Source of the DNA: Brevundimonas sp. UBA5936
GTDB taxonomy: Bacteria > Pseudomonadota > Alphaproteobacteria > Caulobacterales > Caulobacteraceae
DNA length: 5,389 nucleotides
Direction of reading: 5' to 3'
NCBI GenBank assembly: GCA_002430835.1
Contig: DJDA01000141.1
Coordinates: 1 to 5,389 of the forward strand
Made by a program: the position numbers and the translations under genes. This document shows positions 5,255 to 5,389 of the stretch, in pieces (positions within the stretch are counted from its first letter, which is position 1; each line of letters begins with the position of its first letter). The notes below the pieces were generated by a model. The model ran no database searches. It saw nothing but the letters and a program-made list of their open reading frames with translations, and was not told the DNA's origin.

Positions 5255-5389
5255 CGCCGGTCCGCTCCCGTGGAGATCACGCCGCGAAGATGACGCGGAA
5301 AACGTCCGGGGGCCAGCGCCACCATGTCGATTCTCAGGTCCAGCCCCGACAGGGTCGGTCGCCCGCGCGCCGCCGCCTCGGCCGCGCGG
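5251..5389 (-). CDS. yraN: YraN/UPF0102 family protein, C-terminal end (partial)
   Basis: The gene is cut by the window edge; only the last 45 codons are present. They read through GRPTLSGLDLRIDMVALAPG and RFPRHLRGVI and end in TGADRR with stop TGA at 5251-5253. UPF0102 proteins typically end with a strand of the type R-F/L-D-V-V-A-V, followed by a proline/arginine stretch and H-I/L-R-D/G-A, and this pattern is visible here (LRIDMVALAPGRFPRHLRG). The family is related to Holliday-junction resolvase-like nucleases, but its role is unproven; the catalytic part lies outside the window. The stop overlaps the TTG start of the SirB1-like gene, and yraN near gshB is a familiar alphaproteobacterial arrangement. 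The identification rests on this short tail and context. Confidence 0.6.
   Translation of the reverse strand, partial: RAAEAAARGRPTLSGLDLRIDMVALAPGRFPRHLRGVISTGADRR

Noticed and set aside
4589..5293. 234-codon plus-strand open frame opposite the SirB1-like gene
   Set aside because: It is antisense to a recognisable family protein and shows no domain of its own.

Overview
The window is GC-rich, and five genes of the host backbone are packed head to tail on the minus strand. Read in transcription order (right to left) they are: the C-terminal end of a YraN/UPF0102 protein, a SirB1-type transglutaminase-like/TPR protein, glutathione synthase (gshB), a small secreted protein of unknown function, and the N-terminal part of comM (YifB, Mg-chelatase-like AAA+ helicase). 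High GC, this gene order and the protein sequences suggest an alphaproteobacterium, most likely Caulobacterales and Brevundimonas-like. That placement is an inference from protein character, not a database result.

The left 1.9 kb is foreign. comM is cut after its residue 214 (…GGHNLL), just before the Walker A loop where ComM normally continues. An element carrying a full-length large serine recombinase (minus strand, 543 or 535 aa) starts at exactly that point. The recombinase has an intact catalytic serine motif, the DRLxR motif, a recombinase domain, a Cys-rich zinc ribbon and a C-terminal helical region, so it looks functional. Its sampled GC is lower than that of the neighbouring genes (63% against 73% in one 60-base line of each).

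The unusual part is the layout of the element. The first 261 bp of the recombinase end (1646-1906) recur as a perfect inverted copy at 17-277. The full gene begins inside the right copy and takes its last four codons and stop codon from the left copy. The unit 17-1906 therefore encodes the same recombinase in either orientation, and inversion would only change which outside sequence lies upstream of it. The outer limit of the left copy matches the comM/element junction base for base, but the 16 bp beyond it are not comM. With those 16 bp the left end resembles an intact attP-like imperfect palindrome, whereas the right end is a hybrid comM/element junction (attL-like). The rest of comM is not in the window. 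An assembly or amplification chimera involving the excised circle is a serious alternative to a real inverted duplication.

Between the SirB1-like gene and gshB lies a 163-bp gap with two 38-bp GC-rich palindromic direct repeats and smaller hairpins. The other spacings are short (26-65 bp) or overlapping (yraN/SirB1-like), so the host genes probably form one transcription unit. Such a unit would now read through truncated comM into the recombinase.
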